A stretch of 64,000 bases of DNA, from NCBI GenBank assembly GCA_964597035.1, contig CAZQWM010000009.1:1-64000 (forward strand). Direction: 5' to 3'. The notes below the pieces were generated by a model that did no database searches, was not told where the DNA came from, and saw only the letters and a list, made by a program, of their open reading frames with translations. Shown in pieces: positions 49,789 to 58,472 of this stretch; position 1 is the first letter of the stretch, and each line of letters opens with the position of its first letter. Both the position numbers and the translations under genes were made by a program. This DNA is from Fen-1362 sp964597035. GTDB lineage: Bacteria > Planctomycetota > Phycisphaerae > Sedimentisphaerales > Anaerobacaceae.

Positions 49789-49818
49789 TTGACACAGCAA
49801 ATATTACAGTGATATAAT
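49789..49818 (+). promoter_or_regulatory. Strong promoter of the second gspE-gspF-pseudopilin operon
   Basis: TTGACA (49789-49794), 18-base spacer, TATAAT (49813-49818); both boxes are perfect. The transcript would start near 49825, about 43 bases before ATG 49868. It separates the downstream genes from gspE-pilT. Confidence 0.65.
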
Positions 49819-49867
49819 ATATCATGAAGATAAGAGTTATTTAAGTTTGCTAATACTAGGAAATATT

Positions 49868-51634
49868 ATGGAAAAGCTCCCACCAATTGAACAATTACGC
49901 GGCAGACCCATAGGTCGAGTATTGATGAAAATGGGAATCCTTACCCGCGAGAAGGTTCACCAGTGCCTGGAGATTCAGAAGAAACGTCAAAAACAGGGGC
50001 ATAAAAATGTGCCATTGGGAGAAATCCTTGTTGAGCTAGGTCTTGTGCAGGAAAAGCAACTTCACATTGCGCTGGCTGCACAAAGGGGGATGGAATATAT
50101 CGATTTAAGTAAAATGGAAATACATCCCAACCTTGTTGAAAAGGTCCCTGCACAGATGGCAAACACATATCGTGTTGTACCGATTGAATTCAAAAATGAT
50201 AACAACGAGCTTGTTGTTGCCGTTGACAAGGCAGACAACTTTCGTGCGACAGATGACCTGAGCACACTACTTGGCATAAAGGTTGACGCAAAAATAACAG
50301 ACACTGAGTCACTCGATGCAGCATTAGAAAAATATTTTAAGCAGCAGGATAAAGGCGAGGGAATAGACCAGCTAATCAATGAGATACAGGAGGACGGTTT
50401 TCTTCGTGAGTTCGAGGGACGGAACCAGAGTATAGACCTCGATGAAATCAAGGAGCTGTCGGAATCAAATCCGGTCAAGAAGCTTCTTAATTTAGTTCTT
50501 ATGCAGGCGATACGTGACAAGGCCTCTGATGTACATTTCGAGCCGTTCGAGCAGGAATACAAGATGCGCTACCGTATCGACGGCGTGCTCTACGAGATGG
50601 TTCCACCACCGAAACACATAGCGACGGCGTTAAGCTCACGTATAAAGGTTATGGCGGACCTGGACATTGCGGAGCGACGGCTGCCACAGGACGGCCGAAT
50701 TTCGCTTACCGTTCAGGGTAATCCTGTTGACCTGCGTGTCAGTGTGCTGCCTACGATGTTCGGGGAAAGCGTAGTGCTTCGTATCTTAGACCGCAGCCAG
50801 TTGCAGCTCGACCTTGAGAAGCTGGGTTTGCGGACTCATGAGGTTGGAATTGTGCGCCAGCTCATACACAAGCCCAACGGTATTATCATTGTTACCGGTC
50901 CCACCGGCTGCGGCAAGACGACGACGTTATATGCGGCTCTGAATGAGCTTAACGATATTGAAACCAAGGTAATCACGACCGAAGACCCCATCGAATACGA
51001 TATTGACGGCATTATTCAGGTTCAAATGAAGCCGGACATCGGGGTGACATTTGCAAAGTGCCTTCGCTCCATACTACGGCAGGACCCTGACGTGATAATG
51101 GTCGGTGAAATTCGTGACCTTGAAACGGCGGAAATAGCCGCCCAGGCATCTCTTACGGGGCACATAGTATTTACAACGCTGCACACCAACGATGCTCCCA
51201 GCTCGATTGCAAGACTTCTTGACCTTGGAATTGAGCCGTTTCTTGTTACGGCGACACTCGAAGGAATCGTCGCTCAGCGACTTGTGCGAAAAATCTGCGA
51301 GTATTGCAAGACGCCTTTTACGCCGGCTGAGAATCAGCTTATGGAGCTTGGTCTTACGCCTGACGACGTCAGGGGCAAGCAGTTCTATTATGGCAAGGGC
51401 TGCAGCAGGTGCAACAATACCGGCTACAGGGGCAGAACGGGGATATTTGAGATTATGATGTTCAACGATGAGATACGCGAGCTGATAATGAACCACGCAT
51501 CGACAAACGTTTTGCGGACGGCGAGTCAGAAAACGGGAATGAAGCTGCTTCGTGACGCCGGCCTGGCCGCGTTGTATGACGGTGTTACGACGATTGACGA
51601 GGTCGTTAAAGAAACGATAGCCGAAGCGGAGTAA
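49868..51634 (+). CDS. gspE: Type II secretion ATPase GspE, copy 2
   Basis: ATG 49868 is chosen over the in-frame TTG at 49847, as it has an AGGA upstream and lies just after the promoter leader. The 588-residue protein has the N-terminal MshEN domain (RVLMKMGILTREKVHQCLEI, LGEILVELGLVQEKQLHIAL). The motor core follows with Walker A GPTGCGKTTTLYA, TEDPIEYDIDGIIQVQMKPD, Walker B DPDVIMVGEIRDLETAE and LTGHIVFTTLHTNDAPSSIA, then the CxxC zinc module (CEYCK, CSRCNNTGYRGR). It is followed by gspF and a series of pseudopilins, which fixes it as the secretion motor of this operon. No GspD, C, L or M gene is in the window. Confidence 0.93.
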   Translation: MEKLPPIEQLRGRPIGRVLMKMGILTREKVHQCLEIQKKRQKQGHKNVPLGEILVELGLVQEKQLHIALAAQRGMEYIDLSKMEIHPNLVEKVPAQMANTYRVVPIEFKNDNNELVVAVDKADNFRATDDLSTLLGIKVDAKITDTESLDAALEKYFKQQDKGEGIDQLINEIQEDGFLREFEGRNQSIDLDEIKELSESNPVKKLLNLVLMQAIRDKASDVHFEPFEQEYKMRYRIDGVLYEMVPPPKHIATALSSRIKVMADLDIAERRLPQDGRISLTVQGNPVDLRVSVLPTMFGESVVLRILDRSQLQLDLEKLGLRTHEVGIVRQLIHKPNGIIIVTGPTGCGKTTTLYAALNELNDIETKVITTEDPIEYDIDGIIQVQMKPDIGVTFAKCLRSILRQDPDVIMVGEIRDLETAEIAAQASLTGHIVFTTLHTNDAPSSIARLLDLGIEPFLVTATLEGIVAQRLVRKICEYCKTPFTPAENQLMELGLTPDDVRGKQFYYGKGCSRCNNTGYRGRTGIFEIMMFNDEIRELIMNHASTNVLRTASQKTGMKLLRDAGLAALYDGVTTIDEVVKETIAEAE

Positions 51635-51682
51635 CAAAGCGTATTCGGGAATGAAACGGATACTTATTAGGAGGTAACTAAA

Positions 51683-52927
51683 ATGCCGCTGTTCAAATAT
51701 GAGGCACTCGACAGCCAGGGAGTGGCGATAAAGAACGAGGTCGAGGCACTTAGCCAGAAGGAGGCGGTAAGCAAGATTCGCAATATGGGGTATTTCCCAA
51801 CGAAGGTCATTACAGCGGGCGGAGTAAAAAAAACCACCGCCGCGGTGGCCAGGCCCAGGCGCAGAAGGGGAGCCGGTGCCAAGGTAAAAATCAAGATGAT
51901 AACCCAGTTTGCCCGACAACTGTCCACACTTCAGGACGCGGGCCTTCCCATTCTGCGTTCTCTGCGAATTCTCGAGGAACAGCAAAAGGCCGGGAACTTC
52001 AAACGCATCCTCGGTTACGTTTCCGACGACATCGAAGGCGGGGCGACGCTTTCTGAGGCGCTGAGCAGATACCCGAGATGTTTCGACCGGCTGCTTGTCG
52101 GTATGGTTGCCGCTGGCGAGACGGGTGGTGTGCTGGACCTGATTTTGGCCAGGGTGGCCGACTTTATGGAAAAGGCACAAAAGCTAAAAGCACGTGTAAA
52201 AGGTGCGCTGATTTATCCAGTGGTCGTTCTGAGTGCTGCCTTCGCGATTCTTCTGCTGCTGATGACCTTCGTCATTCCGAGATTTAAGGATGTTTTAGAG
52301 GAGATGATTGGGGATGACCTGCCGGCGATTACACAGGTGGTGCTTGCGATAGCCAACTGGATAGCAATGGACTTCGGCTGGGCCGTCCTGCTCGGCGTGC
52401 CTTTCGGCTTCGTCTTTTTGACGCGACTCATAAAACAGTTCAAAACCGGGCGATACGTCCTCGACAGCATAAAAATCAGACTCCCGGTGATTGGGTTGCT
52501 AAGCCGAAAGGTAGCCGTAACACGCTGGACAAGAACCCTTGGCACGCTTATCGGTGCGGGTGTGCCCATTCTCGATGCAATCAACGTAACGAGTGAAACT
52601 GTCGGCAACGAAGTCTTCAGTAAAATGCTGCTTAATGTTCAGAACTCCATCAGGCAGGGTGATACATTTGCGGCGCCTTTGAAACAGTCGAAGACCGTGG
52701 ACCTGATTGTTACAAACATGGTGGCCGTCGGTGAGGAAACAGGAGACCTGGACAAGATGCTGCTCAAAGTGGCCGACAATTACGACGAGCAGGTCGACGT
52801 GCTTGTAGCATCGCTGATGCACCTGCTCGAACCTATTATGATTGTTACCCTTGGCGGAATCGTGCTGGTCATCGTGCTATCGATGTTTTTGCCGATGATA
52901 AAGATTATTACCAGTCTCAGTGTATGA
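51683..52927 (+). CDS. gspF: Type II secretion inner-membrane protein GspF (PilC family)
   Basis: This 414-residue protein starts MPLFKYEALDSQGVAIKNEV after an AGGAGG ribosome site. It has the duplicated GspF domain, each half with a TM segment: FARQLSTLQDAGLPILRSLR with GVLDLILARVADFMEKAQKL, and WTRTLGTLIGAGVPILDAIN with VGEETGDLDKMLLKVADNYD. Three hydrophobic segments are at about 172-195, 222-245 and 380-405. GspF is the membrane platform linking the GspE motor to the growing pseudopilus. A basic Ala/Arg linker (about 50-70) precedes the first domain. Its stop overlaps an ATG of the next frame. Confidence 0.95.
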   Translation: MPLFKYEALDSQGVAIKNEVEALSQKEAVSKIRNMGYFPTKVITAGGVKKTTAAVARPRRRRGAGAKVKIKMITQFARQLSTLQDAGLPILRSLRILEEQQKAGNFKRILGYVSDDIEGGATLSEALSRYPRCFDRLLVGMVAAGETGGVLDLILARVADFMEKAQKLKARVKGALIYPVVVLSAAFAILLLLMTFVIPRFKDVLEEMIGDDLPAITQVVLAIANWIAMDFGWAVLLGVPFGFVFLTRLIKQFKTGRYVLDSIKIRLPVIGLLSRKVAVTRWTRTLGTLIGAGVPILDAINVTSETVGNEVFSKMLLNVQNSIRQGDTFAAPLKQSKTVDLIVTNMVAVGEETGDLDKMLLKVADNYDEQVDVLVASLMHLLEPIMIVTLGGIVLVIVLSMFLPMIKIITSLSV

Positions 52928-52965
52928 CAAATCCAAACACAAAGTTTGCTTCAAGGAGCATTAAA

Positions 52966-53597
52966 GTGAAGGTCAACAACAGACAAAATGAAAAGAGCGG
53001 ATTTACCATTGTTGAGCTGCTTACGGTAATGAGTATCATTATCCTGCTGATAGGGCTGCTTGTTCCCGCCCTTAACCGCGTCAGGCGCTACGCCCTGCGG
53101 GTCAAGCAGAAGGCCCAGTTCCACAGTATCAGCATAGCGCTCGATATGTTCAATGCCGAGTATGAGGGCTACCCCGATTCCAACGAACGCGACGACCTCG
53201 GCCAGCCGTACTGCGGAGCTATGAAGCTTTGCGAGGCAATGGTAGGCCAGGACCTCAAGGGCTTCCATCCAAAATCCCGCTTCAGAGTCTCAGGATTCCT
53301 GCGTCCGAACGTAGATGGAACAACACTGTACCCGGCAACGGCTGACTGGCCTACTTCAGCGGATTACATCAAGAATGTCAGGTCACGAAAGATGTATCTT
53401 CAGCTCGAAAACGCCAATGCCTTTCAGCTCGATAGTATCTACGATGTGAATAGTATGCCCTCCGAACTACCTAAATATAAGCCCTATACATTCGTTTTGT
53501 GCGACGTTTATAACAGGGTTACGAACAGGCACACAGGCAGAAAAATGGGTATGCCTATCCTGTATTACAAAGCCGACTCAACGAAGACCCAGCACAA
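52966..53597 (+). CDS. Type II secretion pseudopilin, GspG-like; truncated by the assembly gap
   Basis: GTG 52966 is preferred over ATG 52924 (which overlaps the gspF stop) because AAGGAG lies 7 bases upstream and it leaves a typical 12-residue leader. The leader ends in K-S-G before FTIVELLTVMSIIILLIGLL, the prepilin cleavage site and N-terminal helix with Glu5. The globular part contains blocks shared with the next pseudopilin (SIALDMFNAEYEGYPDSNE, GQDLKGFHPKSRFR, MPILYYKAD). The two genes are paralogues that are longer than ordinary GspG (about 140 residues). The reading frame runs into 100 N at 53598, so the C-terminus is unknown. A short YVFDANPH frame after the gap could be its end. Confidence 0.82.
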
Positions 53598-53697
53598 NNN
53601 NNNNNNNNNNNNNNNNNNNNNNNNNNNNNNNNNNNNNNNNNNNNNNNNNNNNNNNNNNNNNNNNNNNNNNNNNNNNNNNNNNNNNNNNNNNNNNNNN
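53598..53697. other. Assembly gap (100 N)
   Basis: A run of exactly 100 N, the conventional size for a scaffold gap of unknown length. Continuity and distance between the flanking genes are not proven. Confidence 0.99.
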
Positions 53698-54575
53698 CTA
53701 TGTTTTTGACGCCAACCCACATACCGGAATACTACTGTAACGTTGATTTCAACGATTCGGGTTTTTCGGCCTTTATCGACTACGACTGGTCAACACACGG
53801 GAGTTTCTCTTTAACGATGTATTCTGATATGTTTGGAAGCTTCGAGCCAAATGACGCCGCCACAATTTCTCAGTCTGTGTATCTGGCGGATGTAAGTCAG
53901 CTCATCTTCGATGTGCATCTTTTTGCCACTTACGGTTATCCGTGGGACATCAATGTCGTTACAGCTCGCTTACTTATAGATGGCAATGACGTCTGGAATT
54001 CGGATGGTCTTGCATACACGGCTGGTCAATTTACCGGCGAAGTTGCGGTCGATATAAACGAAACCTTCAATGACGATAGCTTGCACATTCTGTCGCTTCA
54101 ATTACGGGCCGACGTCGGTGATTTGCAGTTTGTCGAATACCGCGCGCAATGGGACTTCATAGTATTCAGTACGTTCTGCAGTTCGCTGGCCGATTTTACG
54201 GGTGATTGTATTATTGATATCAATGACCTTGAAATCCTTGCCGCCGGCTGGCTGGACCCGAACGGCCCGGACCTTACAGGCGATGATACAGTCAATTTTG
54301 CCGATTTCGCTGTTCTTGCGAATCTCTGGATGTCCGACGGTTCCTCGATAGGCGACCCCGTCTGGCTCGAGCCGGATTTCGTCTTCCTCGATGAGGATCT
54401 CAACGACGACGGGATTGTCGATTATTACGACATCGAGTTATTCAGCGAAAACTGGCTCGCCGAAGGCGGCGCGTGTGTAAGAGCAGACCTCGACGGTGAC
54501 GGCGATATCGACCTTTTTGATTTTAATGTGCTCGCCGAATCCTGGCAGCAGACGGGCGACCTGTATGGATTGTAA
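53698..54575 (+). CDS. Secreted protein with four dockerin-like motifs; 5' end missing
   Basis: The frame is open into the N gap; an ATG at 53700 is just the first one visible and no signal peptide is seen, so the true start is lost. The first 150 residues form a beta-rich domain (DYDWSTHGSFSLTMYSDMFG, VYLADVSQLIFDVHLFATYG, YRAQWDFIVF). Then come four Asp-rich calcium-loop motifs: DFTGDCIIDINDLEILAAGW, DLTGDDTVNFADFAVLANLW, DLNDDGIVDYYDIELFSENW and DLDGDGDIDLFDFNVLAESW. Other tails in this window have one or two. Function is unknown. It lies inside the pseudopilin row but is not a pseudopilin; it could be secreted by this system, or the scaffold join could be artificial. Confidence 0.7.
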
Positions 54576-54627
54576 TAACCGGCAGCGTTTGGGACGCGGA
54601 GATTATTAGTAGAAAGGAACAACCGCG

Positions 54628-55587
54628 ATGAATAAGCATAAGGCGTTTACAATCATTGAACTGTTGATAAGCATCGTCATCATTGCCCTGCTTGTGGGGA
54701 TTCTCCTGCCGTCGATAGCAATGGTCCGCCTAAAGGCCAAAGAGACCGCTCAAAGGGTACAGTTTGCTTCCATCGAAATGGCACTGGATGCCTTCAAGCA
54801 GGATTACGGCGACTATCCACCATCGAATTTCCAGGATGGCTCCGGGATTCCCGGTCGATTTTACTATGGCGCTCAGAAATTCACCGAGGCGCTGCTCGGC
54901 TGGGACCTGCAGGGTTTTCATCCGAATACCGCCTGGCGACGCGATGGCTTTGATGCCGCAGGCGGCCCGGATACGTATGACCCGCCTTTGCCACCTACTA
55001 TGACGCGGGTTAGAGGCGACGATACGCTTTTTGAAAGAAGAGGGCCATATCTTGAAGTTGCGAAGACCAATGTCTTTCGCCTCGGCGAAAGCGCAGCCGG
55101 TGCAAATGACGGCTTATATAACTATAACAATGCTACTCTCGCCGGTTTCTTTGACAGAAACCTGAAAAACTACGTCATTTGCGACGTATTCGGTGTCAGG
55201 AAGCTGACGATTCCCAAAGGGAGCACCGGGGAACATATCATAGCCACGGCAGGAAGTCCCGTTCTTTACTACAGGGCCAATACTTCCAGCAAAATTCTCG
55301 AACCGACATCGTTGCCTGGAGACCTGATATACAATTGCGATGACAATCTGGTGTTAATAAGACTCGGCAAGTTGCCTAACGGCGGAGTACATAAGCTCCA
55401 AACTGCTGATGGTGATTATTCCACAACCGGCGGGCGCTACTTATACGACTGGAGATACAAACTCGTTGACCCGCAAGCCACTGCCGCCGCAGGCGTACGA
55501 TGGCCATACAGACCTGATTCATACATATTGATTTCTGCGGGTAACGACCACGAGTTCGGAACAGAAGACGACATCCTTAACTACTGA
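54628..55587 (+). CDS. GspG-like pseudopilin, long form
   Basis: The 319-residue protein has a 6-residue leader (MNKHKA) directly before FTIIELLISIVIIALLVGIL, the class III prepilin N-terminus with Glu5. The residue before the cleavage site is Ala, not the usual Gly. Its C-terminal part shares GWDLQGFHPNTAWRRDGFDA and GSPVLYYRANTSSKI with the gene at 52966. AAGGA lies about 11 bases upstream. Pseudopilins are processed by GspO/PilD and polymerise in the periplasm. The large globular part after residue 60 exceeds the size of proteobacterial GspG. Confidence 0.88.
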   Translation: MNKHKAFTIIELLISIVIIALLVGILLPSIAMVRLKAKETAQRVQFASIEMALDAFKQDYGDYPPSNFQDGSGIPGRFYYGAQKFTEALLGWDLQGFHPNTAWRRDGFDAAGGPDTYDPPLPPTMTRVRGDDTLFERRGPYLEVAKTNVFRLGESAAGANDGLYNYNNATLAGFFDRNLKNYVICDVFGVRKLTIPKGSTGEHIIATAGSPVLYYRANTSSKILEPTSLPGDLIYNCDDNLVLIRLGKLPNGGVHKLQTADGDYSTTGGRYLYDWRYKLVDPQATAAAGVRWPYRPDSYILISAGNDHEFGTEDDILNY

Positions 55588-55618
55588 GGTCGCCAGCCCG
55601 GTTTCGGGGAGATAATCG

Positions 55619-56317
55619 ATGCAGCGCACCGTGCCTAAATCCGGTTTCACACTCATCGAAATGGTGCTGGTGGTGGCGATTATCGTGCTGCTGGTCTCGA
55701 TGGTAATCGGTATAGCCAAGCGCATCGACGACCAGGGCAAAGAACGGCTGTGCCGCGATACCCTGGCACTAATCGGCAACGCCCTTGAGCAGTTCCGCGA
55801 CTTCGGCTACGAATACAAACATTCCGATTTCGACGGGCTCGATTTCCCACTTGATTGCAACGGCATGTCTGACACCGCTCTCGAAACAATATTGCGCAAT
55901 GCCCTGTATCCGGCATCCTCGCCGATAGCTGTTGACATCAATCAGCCAGAGCCGATACATGACCCGACTTACTCCAGCTCAGAAGCATTATATTTTATCT
56001 TAAGCCAGGTTCCTGAATGTCGCACTACGCTCGACAAAATCGATAAATCACTGTTGGCAAACAAGAACAAAGATGGTGTGAAAATAGATGTTATTATCCT
56101 GACCTCCGGCGTCACTACTGCAAAGTACCCGTTTACGAGAATCGTTGACCCCTGGAAGAAAACTCTCAGGTACGACTACTACCCCGATCTCAAAGACTAC
56201 GCTGGTACTCAGCCATATCTTGTGTATAGAGACTTCGCCAAGCGGACTTTTCCGGTAGTAACAAGCGCGGGGCCTGATGGGCAGTTCGATACCTTCGATG
56301 ATATTTCGAGTCCATAG
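55619..56317 (+). CDS. Pseudopilin (GspG/GspH type)
   Basis: The 232-residue protein has a 10-residue leader ending K-S-G before FTLIEMVLVVAIIVLLVSMV, with Glu5 present. The rest includes LCRDTLALIGNALEQFRDFG and a C-terminal KKTLRYDYYPDLKDYAGTQP followed by a calcium-site-like GPDGQFDTFDD ending. The last motif also occurs in the previous pseudopilin (GNDHEFGTEDDIL) and is typical of GspG-like proteins. GGGGA lies about 10 bases upstream. It is 31 bases after the previous gene and 5 before the next. Confidence 0.85.
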   Translation: MQRTVPKSGFTLIEMVLVVAIIVLLVSMVIGIAKRIDDQGKERLCRDTLALIGNALEQFRDFGYEYKHSDFDGLDFPLDCNGMSDTALETILRNALYPASSPIAVDINQPEPIHDPTYSSSEALYFILSQVPECRTTLDKIDKSLLANKNKDGVKIDVIILTSGVTTAKYPFTRIVDPWKKTLRYDYYPDLKDYAGTQPYLVYRDFAKRTFPVVTSAGPDGQFDTFDDISSP

Positions 56318-56322
56318 AAACG

Positions 56323-57147
56323 ATGAGATTATATCACAGACAGTTCGGCTTAACGCTTCCTGAGATGACTGTTGTCATCGCGATAGCGGCGCTGCTTGTT
56401 GGCCTGACTCTGCCCGCGGCGAGAATGCTTTTCAAAGCGTTCGAGTCCGAAAGCGGGACAAAGACAATGATTAGCGCCGCATTAGCCAGCGCCCGCGCCA
56501 TCGCCGCCAAAGAGCAGCGCTACGCCGGCATACGTTTCCAGAAACGCTATGCCCCGAACAACCCAGACCCCCTCAATGCACCGCAATATATGATTTTCAT
56601 CATTCACGATGTTGACGGTACCAAGCTGGCTAATGGATTCCGCGCTGTTGAGGGGCTTGAACCAATGAAGCTCCCTGATTCAATAGGCGTAATGGACTTT
56701 TTATATAACCCGAGCTTAGGCGGCGCCACTCCTGATGCAAGCTTTGCTAATCCTAACGTTGTGCGGGATACTACGACCTTTTCAATTGTCTTTTCACCAT
56801 CAGGCAAATTGTTAATTCACGATGTCCAGGTCAGAAACAGAAACGGAATTCCTGATAGTGCTAGTCAAGTTGGCAACACCAGTTATGACGACATTTTTAA
56901 CAAAAAGATCCGTGTAGATGCTGGCTATGCGATGTTTTACCAAGATGATTATTTTAACCCAACCTGGAGCGCATATCCTGGCCTGAACCTTGGCCTCGGG
57001 CCTGAAAACAGCAGAAACAGATTTTACATTTATGAAACTAATCCATTCAAACAGGCCTACAAGGCCGGTAATGCATGGTCGAATTATCTGTTCCGGCTTA
57101 AGCCCGTTTATATCAATGCCTATACAGGGACAATCGTCGAGCAGTGA
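56323..57147 (+). CDS. GspH-like minor pseudopilin
   Basis: The 274-residue protein begins MRLYHRQFG before LTLPEMTVVIAIAALLVGLT, a prepilin N-terminus with Gly at -1 and Glu5. The following segment ISAALASARAIAAKEQRYAG resembles the GspH/FimT helix (TALNTARSEAIKR type). The remaining 200 residues are a beta-rich globular domain without recognisable motifs. It lies 5 bases after the preceding gene, and its TGA overlaps the ATG of the next. As a minor pseudopilin it would sit at or near the tip of the pseudopilus. Confidence 0.82.
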   Translation: MRLYHRQFGLTLPEMTVVIAIAALLVGLTLPAARMLFKAFESESGTKTMISAALASARAIAAKEQRYAGIRFQKRYAPNNPDPLNAPQYMIFIIHDVDGTKLANGFRAVEGLEPMKLPDSIGVMDFLYNPSLGGATPDASFANPNVVRDTTTFSIVFSPSGKLLIHDVQVRNRNGIPDSASQVGNTSYDDIFNKKIRVDAGYAMFYQDDYFNPTWSAYPGLNLGLGPENSRNRFYIYETNPFKQAYKAGNAWSNYLFRLKPVYINAYTGTIVEQ

Positions 57148-57953
57148 TGAATATTAAATGCCCAATATCGAATGTCCGATGTCGAATTAAGAGAAGTGGT
57201 TTCTCGCTGACGGAGGTATTGATGGCCATCGGGACGCTGGCTGTGGGGATGCTTTTTATCGCGGGTGTATTTCCCGTCAGCATTTATTTCACAACTGTCG
57301 CCTCCGAACGCACAATTGCCGCAACTGTTGCCGACGAGGCCTTCGCAAAGATAAAGCTGTATAACGGTTATCTTCCTGTACTGAGCGATGCAAACCAAGC
57401 CCCGTTTGACCTGCCGGCCGCTCTTGTCGGAGAGTATGCATATCCCTCAATTCCGACGGCACAACCTTCATTAAAGCGATACTGGTGGTCGGCTGTATGC
57501 AGAAGAATTCCCGGCTCGGCCTCCGATGTCCAGGTGACGGTTTTCGTCAGCAGAAAAGTCGGCGCAAACACGCAATACCGGACCCGCGGTCTTATCATTA
57601 ATCCTCTTATTCCTCCATCGCTTGGGACCATCAACCGGCCTGTGCCCATTTCCATCGTTGTTTCTAAAATCGCCGGCGGCAGGGCGGATGAGCTTAGGAT
57701 AATTGACAACCTGCCCGATGGGATAGACGAAACAACCTTTGTCAGCGACGGCGTAACAATAGTGGATGACAAAACCGGACAGATATATCGGGTCCTCGAA
57801 AAATACTTAGACACCTCAGTTATACCAAATGTGTATGTGATACGACTTGATAAGAATTGGCAGGGCAGTTCCCTTGTCTGGGTTGTCCCGCCGCCAACCA
57901 CCGTCGGCCGATATCCCTGTATCGCGGCCTATCAAAAGATAATCCGTTTCTAA
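57147..57953 (+). CDS. GspI/PilV-like minor pseudopilin
   Basis: ATG 57147 overlaps the previous TGA by one base (TGATG); an in-frame GTG at 57144 is less likely. The 268-residue protein has a 17-residue leader (MNIKCPISNVRCRIKR..SG) before FSLTEVLMAIGTLAVGMLFI, with Glu5 and the longer hydrophobic helix of GspI/PilV proteins. The leader DNA is built from near-repeats of AATATCGAATGTCCGATGTC type, unusual for coding sequence. The globular part is beta-rich. It is followed by the inserted GxxExxY gene. Confidence 0.82.
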   Translation: MNIKCPISNVRCRIKRSGFSLTEVLMAIGTLAVGMLFIAGVFPVSIYFTTVASERTIAATVADEAFAKIKLYNGYLPVLSDANQAPFDLPAALVGEYAYPSIPTAQPSLKRYWWSAVCRRIPGSASDVQVTVFVSRKVGANTQYRTRGLIINPLIPPSLGTINRPVPISIVVSKIAGGRADELRIIDNLPDGIDETTFVSDGVTIVDDKTGQIYRVLEKYLDTSVIPNVYVIRLDKNWQGSSLVWVVPPPTTVGRYPCIAAYQKIIRF

Positions 57954-57958
57954 AAATG

Positions 57959-57988
57959 AACGCCACTAAGGCGCTAAGACACGAAGAG
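57959..57988. repeat. Left flanking repeat of the GxxExxY gene
   Basis: AACGCCACTAAGGCGCTAAG plus ACACGAAGAG. It is related, in inverted orientation, to the right-hand copies (whose reverse complement reads TTGCCACAAAGACACGAAGT). Such CCACAAAGACACGAAG-type repeats are commonly found beside GxxExxY genes. Confidence 0.55.
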
Positions 57989-57996
57989 ATTAAAAA

Positions 57997-58389
57997 GTGA
58001 ATTTCAGAAAACTAACAGAAAGAGAAGAGTTGATTGGTGGAAAAATAGTTGATGCCGCATACAAAGTTCATAAGGCATTAGGCCCCGGACTTTTGGAAAA
58101 AGTATATGAAACATGCTTTTGTCATGAGTTAGAAAAGGCAGGTCTCTCCTTTCAAAAACAAGTGAATGTGCCTGTTGTTTACGATGGTATTGAATTTAAC
58201 GAAGGACTTCGTCTGGATATTTTGGTAGAAGACCTTGTAATATGCGAATTAAAGGCCGTGGATGAAATGAATCAAGTATATATGGCTCAAATTCTGAGCT
58301 ACTTAAAAATAACAGGCAAGCGTTTGGGATTCTTAATCAACTTTAACGAGCCTGTGATAAAGAAAGGAATCAAACGAGTTATTCTGTAA
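57997..58389 (+). CDS. GxxExxY family protein (PDDEXK-like)
   Basis: The 130-residue protein starts with GTG 57997 and matches the GxxExxY family: LIGGKIVDAAYKVHKALGPG, GLLEKVYETCFCHELEKAGL, LRLDILVEDLVICELKAVDE and ILSYLKITGKRLGFLINFN. The D-x-L..E-x-K pattern is the PD-(D/E)XK nuclease-fold core. The biological role is unknown; the family is widespread and sporadic, usually with degenerate flanking repeats, as seen here on both sides. It interrupts a row of pseudopilin genes in the same direction and has nothing obvious to do with secretion. Confidence 0.88.
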   Translation: MNFRKLTEREELIGGKIVDAAYKVHKALGPGLLEKVYETCFCHELEKAGLSFQKQVNVPVVYDGIEFNEGLRLDILVEDLVICELKAVDEMNQVYMAQILSYLKITGKRLGFLINFNEPVIKKGIKRVIL

Positions 58390-58396
58390 ATATTTT

Positions 58397-58472
58397 ATTC
58401 TTTGTGACTTGGTGACGTTGTGGCAAAAAAGATAAGAAGGATGTTCTTTGTGACTTCGTGTCTTTGTGGCAA
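58397..58472. repeat. Right flanking repeats of the GxxExxY gene, two tandem copies
   Basis: Copy A, 58397-58425, begins ATTCTTTGTGACTTGGTGAC; copy B, 58444-58472, begins TTCTTTGTGACTTCGTGTCT; both end in TTGTGGCAA. Copy B lies inside the 5' coding region of the next pseudopilin. Confidence 0.65.

Noticed and set aside
51074..52180. 368-codon reverse-strand frame across gspE and gspF
   Set aside because: It spans two forward genes with unmistakable motifs, so it is an antisense shadow.
57997..58389. GxxExxY protein as part of the secretion machinery
   Set aside because: The family is sporadic, has a nuclease-like fold and its own flanking repeats, so its place in the operon looks accidental.
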